A stretch of DNA of 64,000 bases, taken from positions 1 through 64,000 of the forward strand of contig CAYYUG010000011.1 of NCBI GenBank assembly GCA_964474755.1, written 5' to 3'. Origin of the DNA: GCA-2717185 sp964474755. GTDB lineage: Bacteria > Pseudomonadota > Alphaproteobacteria > UBA8366 > GCA-2717185. A program made the position numbers and the translations under genes. Numbering within the stretch: position 1 is the first letter of the stretch; every line of letters begins with the position of its first letter. Under the pieces are notes generated by a model. That model did not search any database, had not been told where the DNA came from, and was given only the letters and a program-made list of their open reading frames with translations. Below, piece after piece: positions 7,981 to 17,213 of this stretch.

Positions 7981-8763
7981 CTAGTATTGGCGTTCGACAA
8001 GCAGTTTCTTAATCTCCGCGATCGCCTGCGCCGGGTTTAGGCCTTTAGGGCAGGTCTTCGAGCAGTTCATAATAGTGTGGCACCGATACAGCCGGAAGGG
8101 ATCTTCCAGGGCATCAAGCCGCTCACCGGTATGTTCGTCGCGGCTGTCGATGATCCAGCGATAGGCTTGTAGCAGAATTGCCGGCCCCAAATAGCGGTCC
8201 GAGTTCCACCAGTAGCTCGGACAGCTCGTGGCGCAGGAGAAGCAAAGAATGCATTCGTAAAGCCCATCGAGCTTCCGGCGCTCTTCTGGCGATTGCAACC
8301 GCTCACGATCCGGTGGCGGCGGCGTCTCGCTCTTCAGCCACGGCTCGATAGAGGCGAGCTGCGCGTAGGAGTTATTAAGGTCGGGCACCAGATCCTTGAC
8401 CACCGACATATGCGGTAGCGGATAGATCTTCAAGTCACCCTTGGCATCTTCAATATATTTTGTGCAAGCTAAGGTGTTGGTACCATCGATATTCATGGCG
8501 CAGGAACCGCAGATACCCTCGCGGCAGGAGCGCCGGAAGGTCAGCGTCTGGTCGACTTCGTTCTTGATCTTAATCAGCGCGTCCAGAACCATCGGTCCGC
8601 AATCGTCTAGGTCAATGACATAGGTATCAACCTGCGGATTTTCCCCATCGTCTGGATTCCAACGATAGATCTTAAACGTCTTGGTGTTAGTTGCATTGGC
8701 GGGAGTAGGCCAGCTTTTACCCGTGCCAACCTTCGAATTTTTGGGGAGAGTGAATTCAGCCAT
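7981..8763 (-). CDS. sdhB: Succinate dehydrogenase iron-sulfur subunit
   Basis: Carries electrons from the flavin of SdhA to quinone in respiratory complex II and the TCA cycle. The 260-aa protein has all three cluster motifs: [2Fe-2S] ligands Cys80, 85, 88 and 100 (SCREGICGSCAMNID); [4Fe-4S] ligands Cys171, 174 and 177 (CILCFSCATSCP); and [3Fe-4S] ligands Cys181, 228 and 234, with Cys238 (CSKTCPKGLNP) returning to the [4Fe-4S] site. It is last in the sdhC-sdhD-sdhA-sdhB order on the minus strand, 48 bases after sdhA. Length and motifs are normal for an alphaproteobacterium. Confidence 0.97.
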   Translation of the reverse strand: MAEFTLPKNSKVGTGKSWPTPANATNTKTFKIYRWNPDDGENPQVDTYVIDLDDCGPMVLDALIKIKNEVDQTLTFRRSCREGICGSCAMNIDGTNTLACTKYIEDAKGDLKIYPLPHMSVVKDLVPDLNNSYAQLASIEPWLKSETPPPPDRERLQSPEERRKLDGLYECILCFSCATSCPSYWWNSDRYLGPAILLQAYRWIIDSRDEHTGERLDALEDPFRLYRCHTIMNCSKTCPKGLNPAQAIAEIKKLLVERQY

Positions 8764-8811
8764 GATTACCCCTTCTTTTTTATCAACTGGTTATATGACG
8801 TGCAGCGCTCT

Positions 8812-10602
8812 CTAGTAGACGCGTGCTTTCGGCGGCACCGGTTGAATTTCGTTGGTCAACGTTTCCATATGGACAGGGCGATAGTCGATCTTGACGTTGT
8901 AATCTTCATCAATCCACGCAATCGTGTGCTTCATCCAATTCTCGTCGTCACGATCCGGGATGTCATCTCTGGCATGCGCACCGCGCGATTCTTGGCGGTT
9001 CGCCGCAGAACTCATGGTGACGGCCGCCTGTTCAACGAGATTCTCGAATTCCAACGTTTCTACAAGATCCGAGTTCCAGATCATTGACCGATCGCTAACC
9101 TTGATGCTGGCGATACCGTCCGTCACCTCCTTCATCATGGCCACACCCTCATTCATCACTTCCTGCGTCCGGAATACAGCGCAGTTGTTTTGCATAACTT
9201 CCTGCATACGTAGCCGTAGTTCCGCAGTTGGCGTATCGCCGCTGGAATGACGCAGCTTATCAAAACGGTCAAGTGCGTATTGCCCCGCGTCGGCAGGCAG
9301 CGGCCTATGCGACTCATTCGGGTCGATGACATCGGCGCAGGTATTCGCCGCGGCGCGACCGAACACAACCAGGTCAAGCAACGAGTTGGAGCCAAGGCGA
9401 TTGGCACCATGCACCGAGACGCAGGCCGCTTCGCCGACAGCCATTAATCCCGATACTGCTGTGTCCGGATTGCCATCTTTTAGAGTCATAGCCTGACCGC
9501 GATAGTTGGTTGGCACGCCACCCATATTGTAGTGGCAAGTCGGGATTACCGGTATCGGTTCCGTCATCACGTCGACGCCAGCAAAAATCTGTGCCGTTTC
9601 AGCAATGCCTGGAAGGCGCTCTGCAATCAGTGCCGCGTCAAGATGTTCGAGATGTAAAAAGATGTGGTCTTTGTTGTCGCCGACACCTCTTCCTTCACGG
9701 ATTTCCATCGTCATGGACCGGCTAACCACGTCACGGCTGGCCAAATCCTTCGCCGACGGGGCGTAGCGTTCCATGAACCGCTCGCCTTCGCTATTGGTCA
9801 AGTAGCCGCCCTCGCCGCGCGAACCTTCCGTAATCAGACAACCAGAACCGTAGATGCCGGTCGGATGGAATTGTACAAATTCCATATCCTGCATCGGTAA
9901 TCCAGCGCGCAGCACCATGCCAGCACCATCACCCGTGCAGGTATGCGCTGAGGTGGCGGAAAAGTAGATACGTCCGCCGCCACCGGTCGCCAGGATCGTT
10001 TGCTTGGCACGGAAGCGATGGATCGAACCATCATCCAGGTTCCAGGCCATGACACCACGGCATTCCCCGTCTTCCATAATCAGATCAAGCGCGAAATACT
10101 CGATAAAAAACTCGGCCTCGTGCTTTAGTGACTGCTGGTACAGCGTGTGCAGCATAGCGTGACCAGTCCGGTCAGCGGCAGCGCAGGTGCGTTGCGCCTG
10201 CGGCCCTTCGCCATATTCCGTAGTCATACCACCAAAGGCACGCTGATAGATCTTGCCATCCGGCGTTCGGCTGAACGGAACACCGTAATGTTCCAGTTCG
10301 ACGATCGCCGGTACCGCCTCACGGCACATATACTCAATCGCGTCCTGGTCGCCAAGCCAATCTGAACCCTTGACCGTGTCGAACATATGCCAGCGCCAAT
10401 CGTCCTGGCCCATATTGCCAAGCGCTGCGGACACACCACCTTGCGCCGCTACAGTATGACTGCGCGTCGGGAAAACCTTGGTAAGGCAGGCCGTTTTGAG
10501 ACCCTGTTCAGCCAGACCGAACGTGGCCCGCAACCCGGCACCACCAGCGCCTACGACAACGACGTCATAGGTATGATCAATAATTGGATATGCCTCGCCC
10601 AT
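8812..10602 (-). CDS. sdhA: Succinate dehydrogenase flavoprotein subunit
   Basis: Oxidises succinate to fumarate with covalently bound FAD. The 596-aa protein has the Rossmann motif VVVVGAGGAGLRA near residue 14. SHTVAAQGGVSAALGN follows, with His49 as the expected flavinylated histidine. The active-site block FHPTGIYGSGCLITEGSRGEGG and the C-terminal EDNA-type region are in place. It starts 6 bases before the sdhD stop, so it belongs to the same transcript. No flavinylation factor (SdhE) is visible in the window. Confidence 0.97.
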   Translation of the reverse strand: MGEAYPIIDHTYDVVVVGAGGAGLRATFGLAEQGLKTACLTKVFPTRSHTVAAQGGVSAALGNMGQDDWRWHMFDTVKGSDWLGDQDAIEYMCREAVPAIVELEHYGVPFSRTPDGKIYQRAFGGMTTEYGEGPQAQRTCAAADRTGHAMLHTLYQQSLKHEAEFFIEYFALDLIMEDGECRGVMAWNLDDGSIHRFRAKQTILATGGGGRIYFSATSAHTCTGDGAGMVLRAGLPMQDMEFVQFHPTGIYGSGCLITEGSRGEGGYLTNSEGERFMERYAPSAKDLASRDVVSRSMTMEIREGRGVGDNKDHIFLHLEHLDAALIAERLPGIAETAQIFAGVDVMTEPIPVIPTCHYNMGGVPTNYRGQAMTLKDGNPDTAVSGLMAVGEAACVSVHGANRLGSNSLLDLVVFGRAAANTCADVIDPNESHRPLPADAGQYALDRFDKLRHSSGDTPTAELRLRMQEVMQNNCAVFRTQEVMNEGVAMMKEVTDGIASIKVSDRSMIWNSDLVETLEFENLVEQAAVTMSSAANRQESRGAHARDDIPDRDDENWMKHTIAWIDEDYNVKIDYRPVHMETLTNEIQPVPPKARVY

Positions 10603-10608
10603 GATGCC

Positions 10609-10989
10609 TTAACCTCCAAACGATACTTTTAAAATTGCAAATACTGAGGCGACACCGAGCAACAGGCTCGCCCCTTTCACGATCACGAGCGAAGAAATTT
10701 TGAGACCTTCGGCATGAATGTAATCTTCAATTACGACCTGCAAACCAAGCTGCATGTGATGAAACGTCGCGAAAACCAGGAGCAGCAGCAATACCGCATT
10801 TACCGGCGACCGCATCCAAGCGGACGCCGCCGCGTGGTCACCACTGCCCAGCGCGAGGATCGAATAGACAAACCAGAGGGTCAGCGGGATCAGCGCAACC
10901 GCTGTAACCCGTTGCGCCCAAAAATGTTCCGTCCCGCTCTTAGCGGAGCCGAGACCGCGAACCCGGCCGAGTGGGGACCTAAGGCTCAT
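10609..10989 (-). CDS. sdhD: Succinate dehydrogenase membrane anchor subunit D
   Basis: One of the two membrane anchors that hold complex II and form the quinone site. The 126-aa protein begins MSLRSPLGRVRGLGSAKSG, a typical alphaproteobacterial SdhD N-terminus. It has three hydrophobic segments, the second followed by FATFHHMQLGLQVVIEDY, where a conserved heme-region His and Asp-Tyr are found. I place the start at 10989, where ATG overlaps the sdhC stop as ATGA. A longer open frame upstream lies inside sdhC and is not used. Confidence 0.93.
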   Translation of the reverse strand: MSLRSPLGRVRGLGSAKSGTEHFWAQRVTAVALIPLTLWFVYSILALGSGDHAAASAWMRSPVNAVLLLLLVFATFHHMQLGLQVVIEDYIHAEGLKISSLVIVKGASLLLGVASVFAILKVSFGG

Positions 10990-11381
10990 GACACACCTCC
11001 CATCGCTTGGCCAACGAGCCATGCAAGCCCAGTTAACACGATAGATGCCGCAAAAACGATGTAACCGGTATTCCGCGCGGTATCGAGTTCGAAACCCACT
11101 CCAACATCCCAGCCAAGATGCCGGATACCGTTGCAAAGATGATAGAACAGTGCCCAAGTCCACCCGAGCAGACATATCTTGCCTAACCAGTGGGAAACGA
11201 ACCCCTGCACTAAATCAAACGATGCCACACCGCCTGCCAGCCCGAGCAGCCACCACACCATGAGTAACGTTCCCACGGACAAGCCCACACCAGATGCGCG
11301 GTGTAGAATCGAGAGCGCCATGGTCCATTGCCACGCGTATATCTGCAAATGCGGCGATAGCGGTCTGTCACCGTTACTCAT
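10986..11381 (-). CDS. sdhC: Succinate dehydrogenase cytochrome b556 subunit
   Basis: Heme-b-binding membrane anchor of complex II. The 131-aa protein begins MSNGDRPLSPHLQIY, has the signature SILHRASGVGL (Ser and Arg near the quinone site), and FYHLCNGIRHLGWD with His81 as expected heme ligand. Three membrane segments are evident. I use the ATG at 11379-11381, preceded by GAGGTGG, rather than the ATG 13 codons upstream. It overlaps sdhD by four bases. A candidate sigma70-type promoter lies about 60 bases upstream. Confidence 0.95.
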   Translation of the reverse strand: MSNGDRPLSPHLQIYAWQWTMALSILHRASGVGLSVGTLLMVWWLLGLAGGVASFDLVQGFVSHWLGKICLLGWTWALFYHLCNGIRHLGWDVGVGFELDTARNTGYIVFAASIVLTGLAWLVGQAMGGVS

Positions 11382-11438
11382 AACCACCTCTTCAATTACG
11401 ATTCCAAATACCTGAACCACTTTGGCTCTATAAATAAT

Positions 11439-11468
11439 ATCATAGCTTTCGTCGCAGGTTGCAGTAAA
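11439..11468 (-). promoter_or_regulatory. Candidate sigma70-type promoter for sdhCDAB
   Basis: Read on the minus strand: TTTACT (11463-11468) as a -35 box matching 4 of 6 consensus bases, an 18-base spacer, then TATGAT (11439-11444) matching 5 of 6. It lies 58 bases upstream of the sdhC start in an AT-rich stretch. This is pattern matching by eye, with no experimental support. Confidence 0.35.
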
Positions 11469-12155
11469 AAGCCCTGCCGTCTCCTAATAGATAATGTTGA
11501 AAATCCACATAGCGACAAGTACCACAACGCTTAAAGCTTTGCCGTCCAGTTGTTGACGCTTATCCCAAGACGGTGTCGACAAAATATTGTGAACTAATAA
11601 TAAATCGCCATCATAAAAAATACCGCAGGACAATGGCGAAGTGGTTTGTATGTCAGTAGCCGATTTATACACAAGAAATAATGCGCGCCGCGCGCTATTT
11701 TTGTAGACACGCCCTTCTATGGTTTCCACCATCGGTAGTGGCACTCGTTTACGTCGAATTCAACATGTCGCCATTCACCTTAAGTCATTTTCAGCTGATC
11801 TCAGACCTGTTGGCGGCGGTCGACGGCGACAGTTTTGGAAACGGACATTGATTTCCAACCATATTCGTTCAACTCTGACGGGAATCGATGCAAATATTGT
11901 GCTCGGATGCCGCCTGCGGGACATAAGTTTTCTGACGACACACAGATTAGGGAGAACGGTATTTTCTTCGGTTCGTCAAACCGCACTGAATGCCACCCTA
12001 CCGCCAAGAATGCGAAGGGAAATGGTTCCCAGTGCTCTTCTTTCCCAATGACAATACCCAGCGTCGAGCATTGGAGACGTTTGTCACGCAGACGTGTCTG
12101 ACGACCTGTTTCTGCGGTTGAACCATGAGCTAACTCTGACGCAAGATGCTGCCCC
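11469..12155. other. Long non-coding stretch between sdhC and pdxY
   Basis: About 690 bases without a recognisable gene between two divergent units. The part up to about 11740 is clearly AT-richer than its surroundings; the part from 11800 to 12150 is closer to average. Short frames exist on both strands but none shows a family motif, a good ribosome-binding site or alphaproteobacterial-style composition. It could hold control sequences, a small RNA or a fully eroded gene. Confidence 0.5.
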
Positions 12156-12995
12156 ATGAAAATACTTTCCATCCAATCCCGCGTCACGAGCGGCTATGTT
12201 GGCAATGCTGCAGCTGTGCCAATTTTGCAACGCCTTGGCTGCACAGTCTGGCCGGTCGACACGGTGACGTTTTCCAACCACCCTGCTCACGGAGCACATA
12301 CAGGTGGTATCCGACCCGCACCCGAAATTGAAATGCTTATCAGGGGGCTCTGCAATCAGAACTTGCTGGCCCAATGCGATGCTATCCTTACCGGTTACCT
12401 GGGAAGCGCGAACATAGCTCCCATTATCATAGCTGCAGTGCAGAGGATACGGGATGCCAATCCAGCCGCACTATGGTGCTGCGACCCCGTAATGGGCGAT
12501 CACGGCCAATTCTATGTCACCGAGGATATCCCACAATTCTTCCGTAACAAGGCACTACCCAATTCGAATATAATCTTGCCGAACGCCTTCGAAGCAGAAC
12601 ACCTGTCGGGTATTTCGGTGACGACGGTAAGCGAAGCAGCAAAAGCAGCCAGTTTATTGTTGGCCAAGGGCCCTAAAACAGTGATCATAACGGGAATCAT
12701 AGAGGGTGACCAAGTGGGCGCTGTTGCGGCGGACGCCAACGGATGCTGGGCGTGTTTGGCATCTGCCATAGCGGCCCCTACCTATGGCGCCGGCGATGCG
12801 TTTACCTCTCTATTCGTATGTCATTACCTAAAAAGCAACAATTTGCGAAAGGCGCTCGGGCTCGCAGTAAATGGCATCCATAAAATTCTTTCCAGAACTG
12901 CCAAAGCGCGCACCGCCGACCTGGACCTGATCGCCGCCTTGCCAGCCCTTGATGAGCTTGCACCGCTGCCGGTCAAGAAAATCGGGTGGTTTTAG
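12156..12995 (+). CDS. pdxY: Pyridoxal kinase
   Basis: Phosphorylates pyridoxal to PLP in the vitamin B6 salvage route. The 279-aa ribokinase-fold protein has SRVTSGYVGN (residues 8-17) at the substrate site, CCDPVMGDHG (108-117) and the anion-hole/catalytic motif YGAGDAFTSLF with Asp214. GAGD replaces the more usual GTGD. Length is typical of PdxY. It stands alone, convergent with asd, and its ribosome-binding site is weak. Several PLP enzymes are nearby (MetY, the class-IV aminotransferase), but nothing suggests co-regulation. Confidence 0.92.
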   Translation: MKILSIQSRVTSGYVGNAAAVPILQRLGCTVWPVDTVTFSNHPAHGAHTGGIRPAPEIEMLIRGLCNQNLLAQCDAILTGYLGSANIAPIIIAAVQRIRDANPAALWCCDPVMGDHGQFYVTEDIPQFFRNKALPNSNIILPNAFEAEHLSGISVTTVSEAAKAASLLLAKGPKTVIITGIIEGDQVGAVAADANGCWACLASAIAAPTYGAGDAFTSLFVCHYLKSNNLRKALGLAVNGIHKILSRTAKARTADLDLIAALPALDELAPLPVKKIGWF

Positions 12996-13127
12996 CCGCT
13001 TCGGTGCCCCGCGTTTCCAGCGCCTCGCAGAAGGAAGTCTCGCGACTAATTTGTCACTGGCACGAAATGTGCGGCTAGTGGCTCACACCAGCGATACTAG
13101 AGCAGACCGTGGTTGGTTGGTATCAAC

Positions 13128-14153
13128 CTAAGCCACTTTGCCGAGATAGCCAGCGACCAATTCTTCGGCAATTTGTACCGCATTCAAGGCCGCGCCTTTT
13201 CGCAGGTTATCTGAAACGACCCAAATATTCAGCGCGTTCTCCTCGCTAATATCCTCGCGAATACGGCTGACATAGACCGCGTCCTCTCCCACGCACTCAA
13301 CCGGGCTAACATACCCTTCATCAGCGCGATGATCGACGACCACGACACCTGGCGCAGCGGATAGCGCCGCACGCGCTTCCTCGACGTTGACTGGCCTATC
13401 GAAGGTCATATTGACTGACTCGGCATGACCTATAAACACCGGCACTCGCACGCATGTCGCAGATATCTTGATCTTTGGATCAAGTATTTTTTTTGTCTCT
13501 GCAACCATCTTCCATTCTTCCTTGGTCGAGCCGTCATCCATGAAAACATCGATATGAGGGATGGCGTTGAAAGCAATTTGTTTCGTGAACTCCTGCCGGT
13601 CCAGCGGGTCGTTCACGAATACAGCGCGGGTCTGGTTGAATAGTTCGTCCATGCCGGCCCGGCCAGCCCCAGAAACGGATTGGTAGGTGCTAACAACGAC
13701 CCGTTTCAGTCCGGCCAAGTCGTGCAGAGGTTTTAAAGCGACAACCATCTGGATTGTAGAGCAATTAGGATTGGCGATGATGTTGCGCCGCCCATATTCA
13801 GAAATGGCATGGGAATTTACTTCAGGCACGACTAGCGGCACATCCGGGTCCATGCGAAATTGCGACGTATTGTCAATAACGATAGCGCCCGCCTTGGTGG
13901 CTCGCGGCGCAAATTCGGCAGAGATCTTACCGCCTGCTGACGAAAGGACTATATCGGTCCCAGCGAAGTCGAATGACGACAGGCTCTGTACGCCGAGCTC
14001 TTTATCCTCGCCGAACGAAACCACACGCCCGTCGGAATTATCCGACGCCAACGCCGTAATCTTATCGATTGGAAAAGCCCGCTCCGACAATGTAGTCAAT
14101 ATCTCGCGCCCGACATTGCCGGTAGCACCCACTACCGCGATCTTGTAGCCCAT
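13128..14153 (-). CDS. asd: Aspartate-semialdehyde dehydrogenase
   Basis: Makes aspartate semialdehyde from aspartyl phosphate for lysine, methionine, threonine and diaminopimelate synthesis. The 341-aa protein has the NADP-binding GATGNVG (9-15), the active-site NPNCSTIQMV with Cys131 as nucleophile, and the substrate region HIDVFMDDGSTKEEWKM. It follows leuB on the same strand after a 498-base gap. leuB-asd adjacency is common in Alphaproteobacteria, although the gap is larger than usual. dapF, which acts later in the diaminopimelate branch, is at 35197. Confidence 0.96.
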   Translation of the reverse strand: MGYKIAVVGATGNVGREILTTLSERAFPIDKITALASDNSDGRVVSFGEDKELGVQSLSSFDFAGTDIVLSSAGGKISAEFAPRATKAGAIVIDNTSQFRMDPDVPLVVPEVNSHAISEYGRRNIIANPNCSTIQMVVALKPLHDLAGLKRVVVSTYQSVSGAGRAGMDELFNQTRAVFVNDPLDRQEFTKQIAFNAIPHIDVFMDDGSTKEEWKMVAETKKILDPKIKISATCVRVPVFIGHAESVNMTFDRPVNVEEARAALSAAPGVVVVDHRADEGYVSPVECVGEDAVYVSRIREDISEENALNIWVVSDNLRKGAALNAVQIAEELVAGYLGKVA

Positions 14154-14651
14154 CGTTTTGTTCCTGTTTGTCTAATTTTGCTGCGCCTAGAGGGCACAAT
14201 AGCTTCAAGCGATGAGTTTTCCCCTCACCTGGATGCGTGTTGATATTTGGGTAATACTTGTTGGCGGCCCTTTTTCATTTTGGTCGTTTTCGCGGCCTAC
14301 GTGGGCGCCATTTTTTGCCGCAATCGTTGTCTGCTTCACAGTATTTTTAATCATCACAGCCAGTTTAGGGGGCTCCACAGTCTTCGCTATATAGCCCCAT
14401 CCGCTGCCACTGCCATCATTTACGCTAGCCGCAAATGCTGCCGAAGCCCATTCATAAATTGACATTAATAGGCAATTAAAGGGTCCGTCAGGCGTCCGCG
14501 ACAACTTTGAATTTTTCTTCGTAGCCGCGACGATGTATTTGTTGGATTTCTGCACAAAATCATGTCCCACATCGATAGCCCAAGATGAGGCCGCAAGCGG
14601 CGCCTAAGTTAAAAAGGGCAGCGATAACAGTTCAAAGCATTCCGTGACATC
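14154..14651. other. Unassigned gap between leuB and asd
   Basis: Holds a 121-codon minus-strand frame (14205-14570) and a 60-codon plus-strand frame (14212-14394, hydrophobic product). Neither has a recognisable family, and they largely overlap each other, so at most one is real. I see no convincing start signal for either. The region could contain the asd promoter. Confidence 0.4.
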
Positions 14652-15764
14652 CTAAGCTACCTGACTGTCCAACTCCCGCAAGATAGAGTCGCCCATTACA
14701 GTTGTCGATACTCGAACTGCGCCCGGTGCCATGATATCCGAGGTGCGGACACCGGACTTGAGCACGGCCTGCACAGCGTTATCCACCAGACTGGCATCCT
14801 CTTCCAAGTCGAAGGAATACCGCAATAACATGGCAAAGCTAAGCAGGCAGGCAAGTGGGTTGGCCATATCCTTGCCGGCAATGTCCGGCGCACTGCCATG
14901 CACCGGTTCGTATAGCGCACGGCGGCGGCCGCTATCGTCCGGCGCCCCGAGTGTTGCCGAGGGCAGCATGCCAAGCGATCCAGTTAGCATAGCGGCACAA
15001 TCCGATAAAATATCACCAAACAGATTATCGGAGACAATGACGTCGAACTGGAGCGGATCGCGGACCAGCTGCATAGCGCAGTTATCTGCATACATATGGC
15101 TTAGCTCCAGATCGGAATAAGATTCCTTGTGCAACTCGGTCACTACCTGACGCCACAATACGCCGCTTTCCATTACGTTGGCCTTCTCAACCGAGGTCAC
15201 CTTGCCCCGGCGTTGTCGAGCAAGACCGAAGGCCACCGCGGCAACTCGGCGAATTTCCGATTCGGTATACGTCTGCGTGTCAAAACCACGGCGCTGTCCA
15301 TCCTTAAGTGTCTCAATGCCGCGCGGTGTGCCAAAATAGATACCACCCGTCGATTCACGCACGATCATAAGATCGAGACCCTCAATCACCTCTGGCTTGA
15401 GAGACGAGGCGTCTAGCAGCGCGTTAAATGTCAGCGCAGGGCGCAGATTGGCGAACAGGTCGAGATCTTTACGTAGGCGTAGCAGTCCCATTTCCGGCCG
15501 CAAATCGCGCGGCGCATCATCATATTGCGGACCCCCCACCGAACCGAACAGTACCGCATCCGCGGCCATCGCATCCGCCATTGTTTCTTCGGTGACCGGG
15601 GTCCCGTGCGCGTCATAGGAGGCACCACCGACGAGCCCTTCCTTAACCTCGAATGTGACCTCTCGGCGCTGGTCAAACCAGTCGACGACCCGCCGCACCT
15701 GAACCATAACCTCCGGTCCAATGCCATCGCCCGGCAAGATAAGAAGTGATTTGTTCGCTGCCAT
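14652..15764 (-). CDS. leuB: 3-isopropylmalate dehydrogenase
   Basis: NAD-dependent oxidative decarboxylation of 3-isopropylmalate, the third step of leucine synthesis. The 370-aa protein begins with LLILPGDGIGPEVM and has the substrate-binding block DLMIVRESTGGIYFG. It also carries SVEKANVMESGVLWR with the conserved Lys/Asn, and DNLFGDILSDCAAMLTGSLGML with the metal-binding aspartates. The motifs are typical of bacterial LeuB. It starts 24 bases after the end of the second leuC copy and is the last leucine gene of the cluster. Confidence 0.97.
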   Translation of the reverse strand: MAANKSLLILPGDGIGPEVMVQVRRVVDWFDQRREVTFEVKEGLVGGASYDAHGTPVTEETMADAMAADAVLFGSVGGPQYDDAPRDLRPEMGLLRLRKDLDLFANLRPALTFNALLDASSLKPEVIEGLDLMIVRESTGGIYFGTPRGIETLKDGQRRGFDTQTYTESEIRRVAAVAFGLARQRRGKVTSVEKANVMESGVLWRQVVTELHKESYSDLELSHMYADNCAMQLVRDPLQFDVIVSDNLFGDILSDCAAMLTGSLGMLPSATLGAPDDSGRRRALYEPVHGSAPDIAGKDMANPLACLLSFAMLLRYSFDLEEDASLVDNAVQAVLKSGVRTSDIMAPGAVRVSTTVMGDSILRELDSQVA

Positions 15765-15788
15765 TAGGATTCCCTTAAATATCCCTAA

Positions 15789-17213
15789 CTATTCTATTGA
15801 ACGTTTTTCGAGATCACGCACATCGGTCAGACGCCCCGTCACCGCCGCTGCGGCGACCATCGCCGGGCTGGCCAGATGAGTTCGTCCCTCGCGGCCTTGC
15901 CTGCCCTCAAAATTTCGATTGGAGGTCGACGCACAGCGCTGCCCTGGTTGGATGTAATCACCATTCATGGCGACGCACATGGAGCAGCCCGGCTCGCGCC
16001 AATCAAATCCAGCCTCCTTGAAAATCTTATCGAGTCCACGCGCTTCAGCTTGTTCCTTGACCAGGCCCGACCCCGGGACCACCATCGCCTCCACACCGTC
16101 CGCAACTTTTCGGCCGCGCGCAATCGCAGCAGCAGCTTCCAGGTCCTCGATCCTGCTGTTAGTGCAGGACCCAATGAAAGCGCGGTCTATAGTCACTTCC
16201 GTCATCGCCGTACCCGGTGCTAACCCCATATAATCAAGCGAGCGCTGGATCATCCGTCGCCGATCGTCATTGAGGGCATCTGCCGGATCCGGCACTACTC
16301 CATCGATCGGTGCGACTTCTTCTGGATTGGTGCCCCAGGTCACCTGCGGTGCTATCGAATCCGCCACGAGAGTTATTTCCTTATCAAAGAAGGCACCTTC
16401 GTCGGTCGGCAGTGTCTTCCAATATGCAACGGCTCGGTCCCAATCCGCGCCTTTCGGCGCCCGCGGTCGACCTTCGCAATAGGCGAACGTCGTCTCGTCC
16501 GGTGCAATCAGACCAGCACGTGCACCGGCTTCTATAGTCATGTTCGACACTGTCATCCGCCCTTCCATCGACAGTCCGCGGATCGCTGATCCGGCGAACT
16601 CAATAACATGCCCCGTGCCCCCCGCCGTGCCAATCGCACCAATAATCGCAAGAATTATGTCTTTGCCGGTGCACCCAGCGGACAAGTCGCCATCGACTGT
16701 CACCCGCATATTCTGCGGTTTTGGAGTGCGCAGCGTTTGCGTTGCCAGGATATGCTCGATTTCTGAGGTGCCTACCCCCATAGCGAAGGCCCCAAACGCG
16801 CCATGGGTCGCGGTGTGACTATCACCACAGAATAGGGTCACGCCCGGAAGAGTGAACCCTTGCTCCGGCCCGATGACATGAACAATGCCCTGGCGCTTGT
16901 CCATCAAATCGAACAGCTCCACGCCGAACTCTTCGTAATCTTTATAGGCTTGTTCGACAATTTTGCGCGCTACAGGATCCTCAATCGCCTGATCGCGGGG
17001 ATGCGTCGGGATGACATGATCCATCACACCCAGAACCTTGTTCGGGCAACGCACCTTGAGCCCAGCCATCCGTAACCCCTCGAAGGCCTGTGGCTGCATC
17101 TCCATTATAAGCAGTCGATCAGTATAGAGGATGCTGAGGCCGTCCTCAGTGGTGTCAACAAGATGGGCATCCCATATCTTGTCGAACAGCGTACGCGGTG
17201 CCGCCATGGTCAT
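15789..17213 (-). CDS. Second LeuC-family aconitase-type large subunit (divergent paralogue)
   Basis: A 474-aa member of the isopropylmalate isomerase large-subunit family. Cluster ligands Cys350, Cys410 and Cys413 are present (GSCTNSRIEDL, EPGCSMC). Compared with the copy at 17853, the near-invariant N-terminal DRH..HE motif is changed. Where the other copy has Asp30-Arg31-His32 and His35-Glu36, this one reads DRLLIME, so both histidines are replaced. It starts with an ATGA overlap on the leuD stop, which implies coupled translation with LeuD. It could pair with the same LeuD for a different hydroxy-acid, or could have become the main isomerase. Both ideas are inference. Confidence 0.85.
   Translation of the reverse strand: MTMAAPRTLFDKIWDAHLVDTTEDGLSILYTDRLLIMEMQPQAFEGLRMAGLKVRCPNKVLGVMDHVIPTHPRDQAIEDPVARKIVEQAYKDYEEFGVELFDLMDKRQGIVHVIGPEQGFTLPGVTLFCGDSHTATHGAFGAFAMGVGTSEIEHILATQTLRTPKPQNMRVTVDGDLSAGCTGKDIILAIIGAIGTAGGTGHVIEFAGSAIRGLSMEGRMTVSNMTIEAGARAGLIAPDETTFAYCEGRPRAPKGADWDRAVAYWKTLPTDEGAFFDKEITLVADSIAPQVTWGTNPEEVAPIDGVVPDPADALNDDRRRMIQRSLDYMGLAPGTAMTEVTIDRAFIGSCTNSRIEDLEAAAAIARGRKVADGVEAMVVPGSGLVKEQAEARGLDKIFKEAGFDWREPGCSMCVAMNGDYIQPGQRCASTSNRNFEGRQGREGRTHLASPAMVAAAAVTGRLTDVRDLEKRSIE

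Noticed and set aside
14205..14570. 121-codon minus-strand frame between leuB and asd
   Set aside because: No family motif, no convincing start, and an overlapping plus-strand frame is equally open. Kept only as an unassigned gap.
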